This document shows positions 54,367 through 63,691 of a stretch of DNA of 64,000 nt, piece after piece (the stretch's first letter is position 1; the number at the start of each line of letters is the position of its first letter). This stretch comes from Jonesia quinghaiensis DSM 15701 (GTDB lineage Bacteria > Actinomycetota > Actinomycetes > Actinomycetales > Cellulomonadaceae), in contig NZ_AUHN01000006.1 in assembly GCF_000423205.1 (NCBI RefSeq), forward strand, positions 124,001 to 188,000, written 5' to 3'. Made by a program: the position numbers and the translations under genes. The notes under the pieces are model-generated. The model did no database searches, had not been told where the DNA came from, and was given only the letters and a program-made list of their open reading frames with translations.

Positions 54367-55751
54367 GAGGCTCTCCGTAGGCGTTGAATAAGGCGTTCCA
54401 GTGTTGAACGGTGTGCTGGTGTTTTCGATGCTTGGCGAGGTGCTGGTGCCACTGTCGCCTCTGGCGCAGGCGGGGAGTCTCCAAGGGAGGGTTGGGCTGC
54501 TTTGCGACTGGCTACAAGGCCTAGTGATTCAGCCCGCTTCTTCTTGATGTAACGCCTCCACGGAAAGGTGTGGTCAAGAGGATGATTGGCGATGAACGCT
54601 TCCGCTTGTTCTCGGAGCTGGGGGTTGATCTGTGGTTGCATGCAGTAGCTGACAGCTTCGATGGTCTGCTGAACCTCAGCGGTGGGCATGGCAGGCGCGG
54701 CAAGCGTGTCAGGTGCGTAGAGCAGGTCGCATATGGTCACCGGAATGCGGTTTGAGTTCTGGAAGGGGGATAGCCGTTCTAGGAGCAGGTCTGTGCCGAT
54801 AGCCACTCCAGGTATAGAGAAAGCTTGTGACGCTGTCACCATGCCGGTGGAGAAGATGGACAGCACCATTGCGGGCAGTCGTCGAGCGACCATAAATTCC
54901 ACCGGGCACGAGGAAGTGTCGACATGGAACTGCACGCCTTGTGACTGCGCGTGGTCGCGTAACACATGTGGCGAGAACGGTGGGGCGCTGGGGTGCATGC
55001 GGAAGACAATCTCACGGTGTCCCGCAGCAATGGCGTGATCGATCATGGCAAGGTACAGCGCGTCTTCTTCAGCGCGCGAAATGATCGAGAGCGCTGCCAC
55101 ATACTGCCCAAGGATGAGCGCGTACTCACCGGCTGGTTGTGTGTTTGTGTCAGTGAGTTGAGCCTCAACTATGTCGCGGATGCTTGATGTGGGCACGGCA
55201 ACGTGGGCCGCAGAGGATTCGTTGAGCAACATCGGGCGCACACCAGGCCGCATGTCGAGGTAGATGACCTGATCAACACGTGCCAGAAACTGTGGAGAAA
55301 AACGCTGGCGCGATGGGCTGTACACCATGAGCCCATCGGCGTGAACGCTGAGGGGGGAGTCATAAAAGATCTCAGATAGAGCCCGAGCAGGGTTTGTTTG
55401 GACAGATTCGAGAAAAAGACGAACCGCAGGACTTGCGGGGACGCCTAGGTAGGTGGCGAGGAGCCGCCGCCAGATGTGTACGTGTGCGCGAGCTGGTGAA
55501 AAGTCGACGGGACGGAGCGGATGGGTGAGGTCGTTGAGATGGACCACCGTATCGAAGTGCTGTTCGACAAGACCGTGAAGCTCGGGGGCAACAATAAACG
55601 GGTGGGTTTCCGGAATTTTTGCGTTATTGCAGATCAGCAGCACTGACTTCCCGGTCGGACGGGGAATGCTGCCATGCTTCAAGGCCGCGCACACTGCGAG
55701 GATCTGGAACTGTGATGACACCTGATAAATGTGATGCGTTGATGTGGTCAT
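54363..55751 (-). CDS. Alpha-2,8-polysialyltransferase family-like protein
   Basis: A 462-residue protein. IYQVSSQFQILAVCAAL opens like other polysialyltransferases. EIVFRMHPSAPPFSP supplies the HP motif and MVLSIFSTGMVTAS the S-T motif, in the family's usual order. The D/E-D/E-G motif appears only as ADG (HADGLMVYSPSRQRF). The C-terminal 60 residues are Pro/Ala-rich and probably disordered. It neighbours another sialyltransferase-like gene. It probably polymerises or transfers sialic acid at the cytoplasmic membrane face; activity is inferred. Confidence 0.65.
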   Translation of the reverse strand: MTTSTHHIYQVSSQFQILAVCAALKHGSIPRPTGKSVLLICNNAKIPETHPFIVAPELHGLVEQHFDTVVHLNDLTHPLRPVDFSPARAHVHIWRRLLATYLGVPASPAVRLFLESVQTNPARALSEIFYDSPLSVHADGLMVYSPSRQRFSPQFLARVDQVIYLDMRPGVRPMLLNESSAAHVAVPTSSIRDIVEAQLTDTNTQPAGEYALILGQYVAALSIISRAEEDALYLAMIDHAIAAGHREIVFRMHPSAPPFSPHVLRDHAQSQGVQFHVDTSSCPVEFMVARRLPAMVLSIFSTGMVTASQAFSIPGVAIGTDLLLERLSPFQNSNRIPVTICDLLYAPDTLAAPAMPTAEVQQTIEAVSYCMQPQINPQLREQAEAFIANHPLDHTFPWRRYIKKKRAESLGLVASRKAAQPSLGDSPPAPEATVAPAPRQASKTPAHRSTLERLIQRLRRAS

Positions 55752-56776
55752 ACGATCACCGGCTCAATCGTTTGGTCACTACTGGACTGAAGAAGTGTGG
55801 TGATGTTCGCTTGGCGTTCCTCGTCGAGTGTGTCCACAGCAGTGACCATCCAGGTATCAGTGTCGAGTTCGTGCTGCACACGGGTTGCCAAAATATTTAG
55901 TAGGTCACCGTGATTTTCGCCTTCTTGGTCGCTGAGGCGTTCGCGGTGAAATAGTGCAATAGATAAGAACTGGCGTGCACGTTTGAGTGAAAGCTCATGA
56001 TGCTGTGTGTCGGTGAGTCGCCCACTGGCATGTGCGCGCTCGACTTCAGAGGCAATGACGGCAAACGATTCCGTGAAATCGAGTTGCTTAGGCGTGAACG
56101 CTGAGGTCAATGAACCTGTGAGGTCGCGCCGGTAGAAAAAGTCGGGTGTGCTCAACACCGCGTAGTTTTCCGCATGAAGATGAACACGCCAGATCATTTC
56201 TCGGTCTTCTGCGGTGTGAAGGTCTTCGCGGTACGTCAAGAGCCCACGTTCCTTCAACGATGCGTGAAACAGTCCCGTGCACGGGTACGGATAGTCCAGC
56301 ATGGTGCTGTAATGCACTGGGGTAACGCTATCCAATGGGTTGAGTACACGGTCGCGTCGTGATTCAGGCGCGTACCACACTTCCCGGTGGCCACTGAATT
56401 GGCGAGTGTGGTCAGTCCGAACAAACTCCACTGACAACCTACGCATAGCATCAGCACAATGCCGGAGATAATGTGGGCCAAACCAGTCGTCTGGATCGAG
56501 GTAGGCGAGCATCGTACCTGTGGCATGACGTGTTCCACGGTTGCGTGCAGCTGAGACGCCTTGTGGAGTGACGTTGTGCAACGTTGTGAGACGCGGGAAA
56601 ACGTGATGAAACTCTTCGACAACACGAGTGGTGCCGTCGGTTGATCCATCATTGATGACGATCACTTCCAGGGCATCGAGGTCGATGCCCTGGAAGCGGA
56701 GGCTCGTCAGCGCATCGGCAATGTACTGTTCCTGATTGAGCGCTGGAATGATGACGCTGACAAGCGGAGTAGTCAT
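55748..56776 (-). CDS. Family 2 glycosyltransferase
   Basis: A 342-residue GT-A enzyme. VSVIIPALNQEQYIADALTSLRFQ and VIVINDGSTDGTTRVVEEF are the GT2 signature, GTMLAYLDPDDWFGPHYLR the DxD region, and HTAEDREMIWRVHLH the catalytic ED segment. There are no membrane helices. It starts 2 bp after neuB and overlaps the polysialyltransferase-like gene by 4 bp. It probably adds a neutral sugar, perhaps the primer, to the same glycan; donor and acceptor are unknown. Confidence 0.88.
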   Translation of the reverse strand: MTTPLVSVIIPALNQEQYIADALTSLRFQGIDLDALEVIVINDGSTDGTTRVVEEFHHVFPRLTTLHNVTPQGVSAARNRGTRHATGTMLAYLDPDDWFGPHYLRHCADAMRRLSVEFVRTDHTRQFSGHREVWYAPESRRDRVLNPLDSVTPVHYSTMLDYPYPCTGLFHASLKERGLLTYREDLHTAEDREMIWRVHLHAENYAVLSTPDFFYRRDLTGSLTSAFTPKQLDFTESFAVIASEVERAHASGRLTDTQHHELSLKRARQFLSIALFHRERLSDQEGENHGDLLNILATRVQHELDTDTWMVTAVDTLDEERQANITTLLQSSSDQTIEPVIV

Positions 56777-56778
56777 GG

Positions 56779-57669
56779 TCAGGCGTCTACCCGGCGCAAG
56801 CGTGACAGTGGGGCAAGCTCACCTGGGAAGACCCGCTTGACGCCGTCACCCATTGCAGACTCGAGGATGCGGATGTCACGGACAAGGTTGGTGAACCCTG
56901 AAGGCTCAAGGCTCGCAGCCTGGTCTGAACCCCACATGGTGCGGTCCAAGGTGATGTGGCGTTCCACGGTGACAGCACCGAGAGCTACTGCGGCGAGAGA
57001 GATTTGCAGTCCACGCTCGTGCCCTGAGTAGCCAACAGGAACCTGGTAGCGCTCGGTGAGAGTTTCGATGGTGCGCAGGTTCGCTTCTTCTGGGGGCAGT
57101 GGGTAGGTGGAGGTGGCGTGCATCATGACGAGGCGATCGGTGCCCAAGATCTCAACCGCTGCGTCGATCTGCTCAATGGTTGACATGCCGGTCGACAAAA
57201 TGATGGGCTTGCCGGTTTGTGCCAGTGCACGGAGCAGTTCGTGGTCAGTAACTGATGCTGAAGCAACCTTGTGGGTGGGCACACCTTGGTTCTCGAGGAA
57301 CTCAACGGATGGAACGTCCCATGGTGAAGCGAACCATTGCAGTCCACGGTCAGCGGCGTGCTGGGCGATCTTTTGGTATTCGCTTTCGCCGAACTCCACA
57401 CGGTAGCGGTAGTCCAAGTAGGTCATCTCGCCCCAAGGTGTTTGACGGATCTGGTCACGCTGCGCCATGGGGGTTGCGATGTCTGGGGTGCGCTTTTGGA
57501 ACTTCACAGCGTTTGCGCCGGCGACTGCGGCCACGTCAATGAGCTTCTTTGCAACTTCGATGTCACCGTTGTGGTTGATACCGATCTCACCGATGACGTA
57601 GACAGGTGCACCTGCGCCAACAGTTTGGTCGCCGATTGCTACGGGCTTGATGTCTGTTGAGGTGGTCAT
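56779..57669 (-). CDS. neuB: N-acetylneuraminate (sialic acid) synthase, short form without SAF domain
   Basis: A 296-residue NeuB-type TIM barrel. YVIGEIGINHNGDIEVAKKLID, AVKFQKRTPD, KVASASVTDHELL, ILSTGMSTIEQIDAAVEI and GYSGHERGLQISLAAVALGAVTVERHITLDRTMWGSDQ carry the family's PEP and metal-binding residues. It condenses PEP with ManNAc (or its 6-phosphate) to make sialic acid or a related nonulosonate. The C-terminal SAF (antifreeze-like) domain present in most NeuB (about 345 residues) is missing, and the next gene begins 2 bp later, so no frameshifted remnant fits. It follows the NeuA fusion by one base. Confidence 0.9.
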   Translation of the reverse strand: MTTSTDIKPVAIGDQTVGAGAPVYVIGEIGINHNGDIEVAKKLIDVAAVAGANAVKFQKRTPDIATPMAQRDQIRQTPWGEMTYLDYRYRVEFGESEYQKIAQHAADRGLQWFASPWDVPSVEFLENQGVPTHKVASASVTDHELLRALAQTGKPIILSTGMSTIEQIDAAVEILGTDRLVMMHATSTYPLPPEEANLRTIETLTERYQVPVGYSGHERGLQISLAAVALGAVTVERHITLDRTMWGSDQAASLEPSGFTNLVRDIRILESAMGDGVKRVFPGELAPLSRLRRVDA

Positions 57670-57670
57670 G

Positions 57671-58939
57671 TTAGCTCCTTGCTGGTTGGTGTGTTGCTGG
57701 GGTTGATTCAGCGAGTTCTTGGGTGGTGGCAGTGGTGTGGGGGTGCTGCGAGTGTGCAGCGAGTCGGGTGGTGCGGATCAGGTCTGTCACTTCACGCACG
57801 GCACCGTCTCCTCCGCGGGAGTTCAACACCAGGCGTGCGGCTTTGTGGACTTCAGGGTCAGCATCTGCTGTGGCGATGGGCCACCCCACGCAACTCATGG
57901 GCCCGAGATCATTGATGTCGTTGCCGACATAGGCAACTCGGCTGGGGTCAACACGTTGCGCTGACATCCAGGTACGTAGGGCGCTGGCTTTGTCGTCAAT
58001 TCCGTGTAGGACGTCGATGGCAAGTTTCTTGGCGCGTGCCGTCACAATGGGGTGTTTTTCGGTCGACAGGATCAGCATGGGGATACCAAGATCCCGTAGC
58101 CGTGCAACACCGAGGCCATCGCGTCGGTTCACACTGACCTGTTCGTTGCCGTCAACGTCGATGATTGCTCGGTCGTTGGTGTGCACGCCGTCGAAGTCTG
58201 TGATGAGCGCATCAACGTCCAACCCCACCAGTGGGCTGTCACGGCGGTGAGTTGCCAGTTGGCGGGCGATATCGAGTTCGGTGTGGTCGTCGATTTCTAG
58301 GGCGTCTTGGGCGGAGATTTCCTCTACACCAACAGAGCCGAAGAATCGTGACCCTGAGTTAAGGAACCCTTCGGTACGCATGACGTAGAAGGCCCCGGTT
58401 TCCCGGTAGGTGGGTGGTAAATCTTGCCGCCGTGGCCGGTGGTCACGGGAGTGTCCGAGGGGTTCAGCTTCGCCACCAGGTGTGTAGGTCCACCGGAAAC
58501 CGTGATCTGGGGTGCCTGCAAAGACGACGTCGTGTTCTGCGTTGAGAACGCGATGAATTGCCCGTTGTAATGCAGAGGAATCGATGAAGGGGGAGGTGCA
58601 CTGAACAAGAACCGTCACGGGTGGGACGTCGTTCCCTGCGTCACGCCACTGGGTGATGGCGTCAAGAATCGCAGATTCGGAACTTGCGTGGTGCGTTGCG
58701 GTGTCAGGGTTTCGGTGGATGACTGTTGCCCCGAACGCCAGGGCAGTTTCCGCAATGAGCGGGTGGTCGGTGGAGACCACCACGGCGTGGGTGAGTGCTG
58801 TTGAGGACGCGGTGATGGCTCGTTCGACTAAGGAGCGACCCCCGACGTGTTGCAGGTTCTTCAGGGGGATGCCCTGTGAACCGCCACGTGCGGGGATCAC
58901 GACCAAAGCGCCGAGTTCCGCGTTGACTGTCTCTGTCAC
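57671..58939 (-). CDS. neuA: CMP-sialic acid synthetase fused to a KdsC-like HAD domain
   Basis: A 422-residue two-domain protein. Residues 1 to about 230 form the cytidylyltransferase (LVVIPARGGSQGIPLKNL with the CTP loop, and VSTDHPLIAE and CTSPFIDSSAL). Residues about 235-395 form a HAD domain of the KdsC type with ITDFDGVHTND (motif I with DxD), LILSTEKHP (motif II) and AYVGNDINDLGPM (motif IV). It would activate sialic acid with CTP. The HAD part may remove a 9-phosphate from sialate-9-phosphate or be structural, as in vertebrate CMAS. GTG 58939 starts the gene. It heads the operon. Confidence 0.9.
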   Translation of the reverse strand: MTETVNAELGALVVIPARGGSQGIPLKNLQHVGGRSLVERAITASSTALTHAVVVSTDHPLIAETALAFGATVIHRNPDTATHHASSESAILDAITQWRDAGNDVPPVTVLVQCTSPFIDSSALQRAIHRVLNAEHDVVFAGTPDHGFRWTYTPGGEAEPLGHSRDHRPRRQDLPPTYRETGAFYVMRTEGFLNSGSRFFGSVGVEEISAQDALEIDDHTELDIARQLATHRRDSPLVGLDVDALITDFDGVHTNDRAIIDVDGNEQVSVNRRDGLGVARLRDLGIPMLILSTEKHPIVTARAKKLAIDVLHGIDDKASALRTWMSAQRVDPSRVAYVGNDINDLGPMSCVGWPIATADADPEVHKAARLVLNSRGGDGAVREVTDLIRTTRLAAHSQHPHTTATTQELAESTPATHQPARS

Positions 58940-59046
58940 ACCATGGACAGTATGTGTCCCAGGTTACGCAACGTTGGCTGGCGTGTGGCCCGTACGTGAT
59001 GTCTCGTGGGTGTTTACATGACCGCTAGGTGAACGGAGAGCGGGGG

Positions 59047-60837
59047 CTAGTCCGTAATCTCGCAGATGACAGCACCAGTGGTGACGGGGTCCCCTGCTTT
59101 GATCTGGAGGCGTGTGATCGTTCCAGCGCGGTGTGCTGTCAACGGTTGTTCCATCTTCATTGCTTCCAGCACAACAATGAGGTCGCCTTGGGCTACGGTT
59201 GCGCCTTCTTCAACGGCTAACTTCACGATCGTGCCCTGCATGGGGGATGTGAGGTGGTCGCCGCCGGCTGCTGGTGCACTGCTTGCGCCACGTCGTGGTG
59301 CACGTCGGATGCCTGCGCGTGGTGTGGATCGGGAACCTCGACTGGCAAGGCCAAGCCCAACAGGAATAACGACCTCGAGTCGCTTACCTCCCACCTCAAC
59401 AACTACGCGCTCTGTTTGTTGCGGCTCTTCTGTTGCTGAGGGCACTGCGGTGGAAGGTTGGCCAAGTGTGGTGCAGGTGTCGAGGAATTCGCTTTCGATC
59501 CACGAGGTGTAGACCGTGAAAGCTTCCTCAGGATCGCGAGGAGCGAAGGCGTCACAGTCCAACACAGCCCTGTGGAAGGGGAGGACCGTGGCGATGCCTT
59601 CAATAGTCATTTCTGCCAAAGCGCGGCGAGCACGGGCGATTGCCTGGGGGCGGTCTTTGCCTGTGACGATGACCTTAGCGATCATTGAGTCAAACGCACC
59701 GGAGATTACGTCACCTTCAATGACACCTGAGTCCACGCGGACACCAGGGCCGCTAGGCATAGATAAACGGGTGATGCGCCCGGGAGCTGGCAGGAAGTTC
59801 GCGGCAGGGTCTTCACCGTTGATGCGGAACTCAATGGAGTGTCCGCGGGGTGTGGGCTCGGTGTAACCGAGTTCTTGACCTTCAGCGATCCGAAGTTGTT
59901 CAACGACAAGGTCGATTCCGGTGATCTCTTCGGTGACTGGGTGTTCTACCTGTAGCCGGGTGTTTACTTCCAGGAATGAGATTGTGCCATCTGTTCCGAC
60001 AAGGAACTCACATGTTCCTGCGCCTTGGTAGCCAGCTTCTCGCAGGATTGCCTGCGATGCGCTGACGAGTCGTGCGTTTTGGTCCTCGGTGAGGAAGGGG
60101 GCGGGTGCCTCTTCGACGAGTTTTTGGTGGCGGCGTTGGAGGGAGCAGTCGCGGGTTGAGACAACAACAACGTTGCCGTGGGCGTCAGCGAGGCACTGTG
60201 TTTCGACGTGTCGTGGACGGTCGAGGTACCGCTCGACAAAGCACTCTCCACGGCCGAAAGCTGCGGTTGCTTCACGAACAGCTGATTCGTAGAGTTCAGT
60301 GATTTCTTCCGTGGTGCGGGCGACTTTGAGGCCGCGCCCGCCGCCGCCGAAAGCTGCTTTGATGGCAATGGGAAGGCCGTGTTCTGCGGCGAAAGTGTGG
60401 ACTTCGTCAGGCGTTTCTACAGGATCTGGGGTGCCGGGAACCAGTGGTGCACCAGCGCGTTGGGCGATGTGGCGGGCGCTGACTTTGTCGCCTAGTGCGT
60501 CGATGGCTGCGGGGGAGGGGCCAATCCAGATCAACCCGGCGTCAATGACCGCTTGGGCGAAGCTCGCGTTTTCTGCGAGGAATCCGTAACCGGGGTGGAC
60601 GGCGTTGGCGCCGGAGCGCTTGGCGACGTCGAGAAGTTTCTCGATGTCCAGGTAGGTGTCCGCGGCACGTGTCCCGTGGAGGGAGTATGCCTCGTCAGCG
60701 AGGGTGACGTGTAGTGCTTCACGGTCGGAGTCTGCGTACACGGCAACAGAGTTCACACCGTAGTCAGCACAGGCTCGGATGATACGGACAGCGATTTCGC
60801 CTCGGTTTGCGATGAGGACCTTCGAGATAACGGGCAC
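59047..60837 (-). CDS. accA3: Acetyl/propionyl-CoA carboxylase alpha chain (biotin carboxylase + BCCP)
   Basis: A 596-residue fusion. The biotin carboxylase starts at [23 protein letters not shown], with the ATP-grasp loop [13 protein letters not shown] and the active-site [14 protein letters not shown]. After a basic, Arg/Ala-rich linker ([15 protein letters not shown]), the C-terminal biotinyl domain has [11 protein letters not shown] with the biotin lysine. It carboxylates biotin for acyl-CoA carboxylase; a beta chain must be elsewhere. GTG 60837 fits family N-termini; an open frame runs up to 61056 but is not conserved-looking. Confidence 0.95.
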   Translation of the reverse strand: MPVISKVLIANRGEIAVRIIRACADYGVNSVAVYADSDREALHVTLADEAYSLHGTRAADTYLDIEKLLDVAKRSGANAVHPGYGFLAENASFAQAVIDAGLIWIGPSPAAIDALGDKVSARHIAQRAGAPLVPGTPDPVETPDEVHTFAAEHGLPIAIKAAFGGGGRGLKVARTTEEITELYESAVREATAAFGRGECFVERYLDRPRHVETQCLADAHGNVVVVSTRDCSLQRRHQKLVEEAPAPFLTEDQNARLVSASQAILREAGYQGAGTCEFLVGTDGTISFLEVNTRLQVEHPVTEEITGIDLVVEQLRIAEGQELGYTEPTPRGHSIEFRINGEDPAANFLPAPGRITRLSMPSGPGVRVDSGVIEGDVISGAFDSMIAKVIVTGKDRPQAIARARRALAEMTIEGIATVLPFHRAVLDCDAFAPRDPEEAFTVYTSWIESEFLDTCTTLGQPSTAVPSATEEPQQTERVVVEVGGKRLEVVIPVGLGLASRGSRSTPRAGIRRAPRRGASSAPAAGGDHLTSPMQGTIVKLAVEEGATVAQGDLIVVLEAMKMEQPLTAHRAGTITRLQIKAGDPVTTGAVICEITD

Positions 60838-61012
60838 TGCCTTACCGTAATGCTTTGGCAGGGTGAAGGGAAAGTGCGCGACCCTGTGGCGTGAAAGATT
60901 GGACTGAACCATAAGGCTGTGCGTCTTGCTTTGTATGAACCCGCCATAGATTCTGCGCGTATTGAGGGTTTGGCCCGGTGGTTTTAGTGATGATGCGCTA
61001 AACCTGCAGGGC

Positions 61013-61699
61013 TTAAACACTCCACAGTGACGGCCAAGAGATGTTAAATCGGTCAACGATACGCCGCATCATAGGCAGCGATAAACCCACAACGAGATTG
61101 TGGTCTCCCTCGATCCGCTCCACAAAAGCGCCGCCGATGCCATCAATAGTGAATGCGCCAGCTACATGCAGCGGTTCACCGGTTGCTACGTAGGCGTCGA
61201 TGTCTTCATCGGTGATGGTGGAGAAGTGAACGGTTGTTGTTCCTGATTCCCCGTGTCCTTCCATGGGGACACTGGTGTGCCCCTGCTGGGGTGGTCCAGG
61301 TTCACCGTGTGGGTCGAGTTCCACCACCCAGTGCCCGGTGTGGAGGACTCCGTGGTTGCCGCGCATGGCATGCCACCGTGCGCGAGCGACGTCGGGTGTG
61401 TGTGGCTTTCCGAGGATCTCACCGTTGAACTCAAGCATGGAATCGCAGCCAATGACTAAGACCCGTTTGCCTGCGGGTGCTACGGCTCGTGCGCTGCCTA
61501 GGGTGGTTGCCACTGATTCTGCTTTTGCCCGTGCTAACGCAAGAACAGCATCGGCGGGTTGCTGTTGTGGTGGGTAGGGCAGGGCCGCAAGAATGGCATC
61601 TTCATCAACGTCGGACACCATAATTTGTGGTGAAATGCCTGCGCTGCGCAGGATTTTTTGGCGGGCAGGGGAGGCGGAAGCAAGGATCAGCGTGGTCAC
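61013..61699 (-). CDS. maf: Maf-family nucleotide pyrophosphatase
   Basis: A 228-residue Maf protein. The start [20 protein letters not shown] is the family motif, and [18 protein letters not shown] is the catalytic/metal segment. The usual invariant MRG is in [14 protein letters not shown]. It contains an insertion of about 20 residues ([16 protein letters not shown]) seen in some actinobacteria. It hydrolyses non-canonical nucleoside triphosphates. GTG 61699 gives the family N-terminus; an upstream start at 61756 would directly follow the DUF885 stop. Confidence 0.9.
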   Translation of the reverse strand: MTTLILASASPARQKILRSAGISPQIMVSDVDEDAILAALPYPPQQQPADAVLALARAKAESVATTLGSARAVAPAGKRVLVIGCDSMLEFNGEILGKPHTPDVARARWHAMRGNHGVLHTGHWVVELDPHGEPGPPQQGHTSVPMEGHGESGTTTVHFSTITDEDIDAYVATGEPLHVAGAFTIDGIGGAFVERIEGDHNLVVGLSLPMMRRIVDRFNISWPSLWSV

Positions 61700-61756
61700 C
61701 CCATAACCATACGGTTGGGGTGGGTGCACCGGCGAACCGGGCACCCACCTGCTCAC

Positions 61757-63460
61757 CTAGTGGGAGAGTGTCTCTTTGAGAACATCCAAACCAACTGAGC
61801 CGAGGCCCAGCGCGCGTGCGTGGAATGCCTTGACATCGAATTGTTCACCAGCTGCTTCGGCACGTGTTTGCGCGTCGGAGCGAATCTGTTCCCACAGCCG
61901 TTGCCCCACCTTGTAGGCGGGAGCCTGACCTGGCCACCCCAAGTACCGGTTCAGTTCAAAGCGGATGAAGTCTTGGGGCATGTTGACGTTTGCGGACAGG
62001 AAGTGCCATGCCTTCTCTGCATCCCATGTTCCGCCACCCCACTGTTCGGGGCAAGGCTTCTTCAAGTGCACACCGATGTCTAAGACCACGCGGGCGGCAC
62101 GCATGCGCTGCCCGTCGAGCATGCCAAGGCGATCCGCTGGGTCGGAAAGGTAACCCAACTCTTCCATGAGGCGCTCAGCGTAGAGTGCCCACCCTTCACC
62201 GTGACCTGACACCCAGCAAATGAGTCGGCGCCACGAGTTCAGGGATTCGCGGAGGTAAACGGCCTGTCCGAGTTGCAGGTGGTGGCCGGGAACGCCCTCG
62301 TGGTAGACGGTTGTTTTTTCGCGCCACGTGTTGAAGGTTTCTACTGAGGGCGGTACTGACCACCACATACGCCCTGGGCGGGAGAAGTCATCACTTGGCG
62401 GGGTGTAGTAGATGCCACCGTTGCTGGTGGGGGCGATCATGCATTCGAGGTCTAGGACTGGTTCTGGGATGTCAAAGTGGGACTGTCCTAGTTCGCGGAT
62501 TGCTTGGTCCGATGTTTCTTGCATCCATGCTTTGAGGGCGTCGGTGCCGTGCAGAACGTACCGTTCGTCTTCGTCGAGGCGGGCTACTGCTTCTTCAACG
62601 GTTGTGCCTGGGCCGTAGAGTTCCTCAGCTGTTGCTTGTTGTTCTGCAACGATGCGTGCGAGTTCTTCTAAGCCCCACTCGTAGGTTTCATCAAGGTCGA
62701 TGCTCGCGCCAAGGAAGTACCGTGAGGACAACTGGTAACGTTCGCGACCTGCGGCATCGTCGGTGGGTGCCAACGGTGCGAGTTCGTTCTCGAGGTAGTC
62801 GGCGAGCAGACCGTAGGCTTCGGCTGCTCCACGCGCCGCAGTTTGCAGTGCAGCGGTGAGCGCGGCGGAGTCGTCTGCCTCAGCGAGCACAGTTTGCGCA
62901 GATTCACTTGACACAAAGGTGACAAAAAACGATGTTGTGGGATCTGCGATCTCACGAGCCTGTTTCACGCCTTCAGTCACCTGGAGCAGCGCAGGTACTT
63001 TGCCTTGTGAAGCGCCGTAGCGCAACGATTCAATGTATGAGCTGATCGAGGTAGGCAACGCCGCGAGACGCGCGGCAATATTGCGCCAGTTATCTACGGT
63101 TGCAGTAGGAGTGATGTCAAAAACATCGCGAATTCCTTGCAGGGGGGAGGCAATGACATTGAGGTCAGCGTGTACCCACCCTGACTCGAACATTTCGATC
63201 TCAAGTCCCATACGCTCTGTCATTGCAGCGACAGTGACATCATCGGTGTCGTCCTGGCGTGGAGTTTTGGCAATGTTGGCTAGGGTGTCGCGAGTCAAAT
63301 CGACGCGGCGCTGGTGGCCTGCCGGCGAGTAGTCGGTGACGAGGTGGTCGTAACCGGGAATGCCGAGAGCAGTCGCGCCAAAGGGGTCAAGGGCAGCGAG
63401 GTCTTGTACATATGCGTCAGCGATCTGGTCGATCGGTGACGGCGTGCGTGATGTCGTCAT
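61757..63460 (-). CDS. DUF885 family protein (putative zinc-dependent peptidase)
   Basis: A 567-residue protein of DUF885. The family motif YHEGVPGHHLQLGQ has the histidines and glutamate expected of a zinc site. DQIADAYVQDLAALDPFGATALG at the N-terminus and GEGWALYAERLMEELGYL after the zinc motif are also characteristic. There is no signal peptide or membrane helix. Members are suspected metallopeptidases, but substrates are largely unknown. It ends directly before maf, so the two are probably cotranscribed. Confidence 0.88.
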   Translation of the reverse strand: MTTSRTPSPIDQIADAYVQDLAALDPFGATALGIPGYDHLVTDYSPAGHQRRVDLTRDTLANIAKTPRQDDTDDVTVAAMTERMGLEIEMFESGWVHADLNVIASPLQGIRDVFDITPTATVDNWRNIAARLAALPTSISSYIESLRYGASQGKVPALLQVTEGVKQAREIADPTTSFFVTFVSSESAQTVLAEADDSAALTAALQTAARGAAEAYGLLADYLENELAPLAPTDDAAGRERYQLSSRYFLGASIDLDETYEWGLEELARIVAEQQATAEELYGPGTTVEEAVARLDEDERYVLHGTDALKAWMQETSDQAIRELGQSHFDIPEPVLDLECMIAPTSNGGIYYTPPSDDFSRPGRMWWSVPPSVETFNTWREKTTVYHEGVPGHHLQLGQAVYLRESLNSWRRLICWVSGHGEGWALYAERLMEELGYLSDPADRLGMLDGQRMRAARVVLDIGVHLKKPCPEQWGGGTWDAEKAWHFLSANVNMPQDFIRFELNRYLGWPGQAPAYKVGQRLWEQIRSDAQTRAEAAGEQFDVKAFHARALGLGSVGLDVLKETLSH

Positions 63461-63691
63461 ACTCCGACGTTACCGCAATGACGTTACTGACCAGTTACAT
63501 TACTAACCACTAAAGGAGTGTGCCTGCCATAACTTCAGTATCGTGGGTGCAGAGCGCACATCCAAAACTCCCCCTTGCCGTGTAAGACACAGCTTGTGGT
63601 CAGCATCAACACGGGTTGAGGACCATCGTCCCGGACACACCCGGGTGGCAGCATGGAACTCTTGGGGGACAACCATAACTGGAGGGGGACC

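Noticed and set aside
58940-59046. Terminator or promoter separating accA3 from the sialic-acid operon
   Set aside because: No stem longer than 6 bp or convincing -35/-10 pair was seen in this 107-bp gap, so read-through from accA3 or an atypical promoter remains open.
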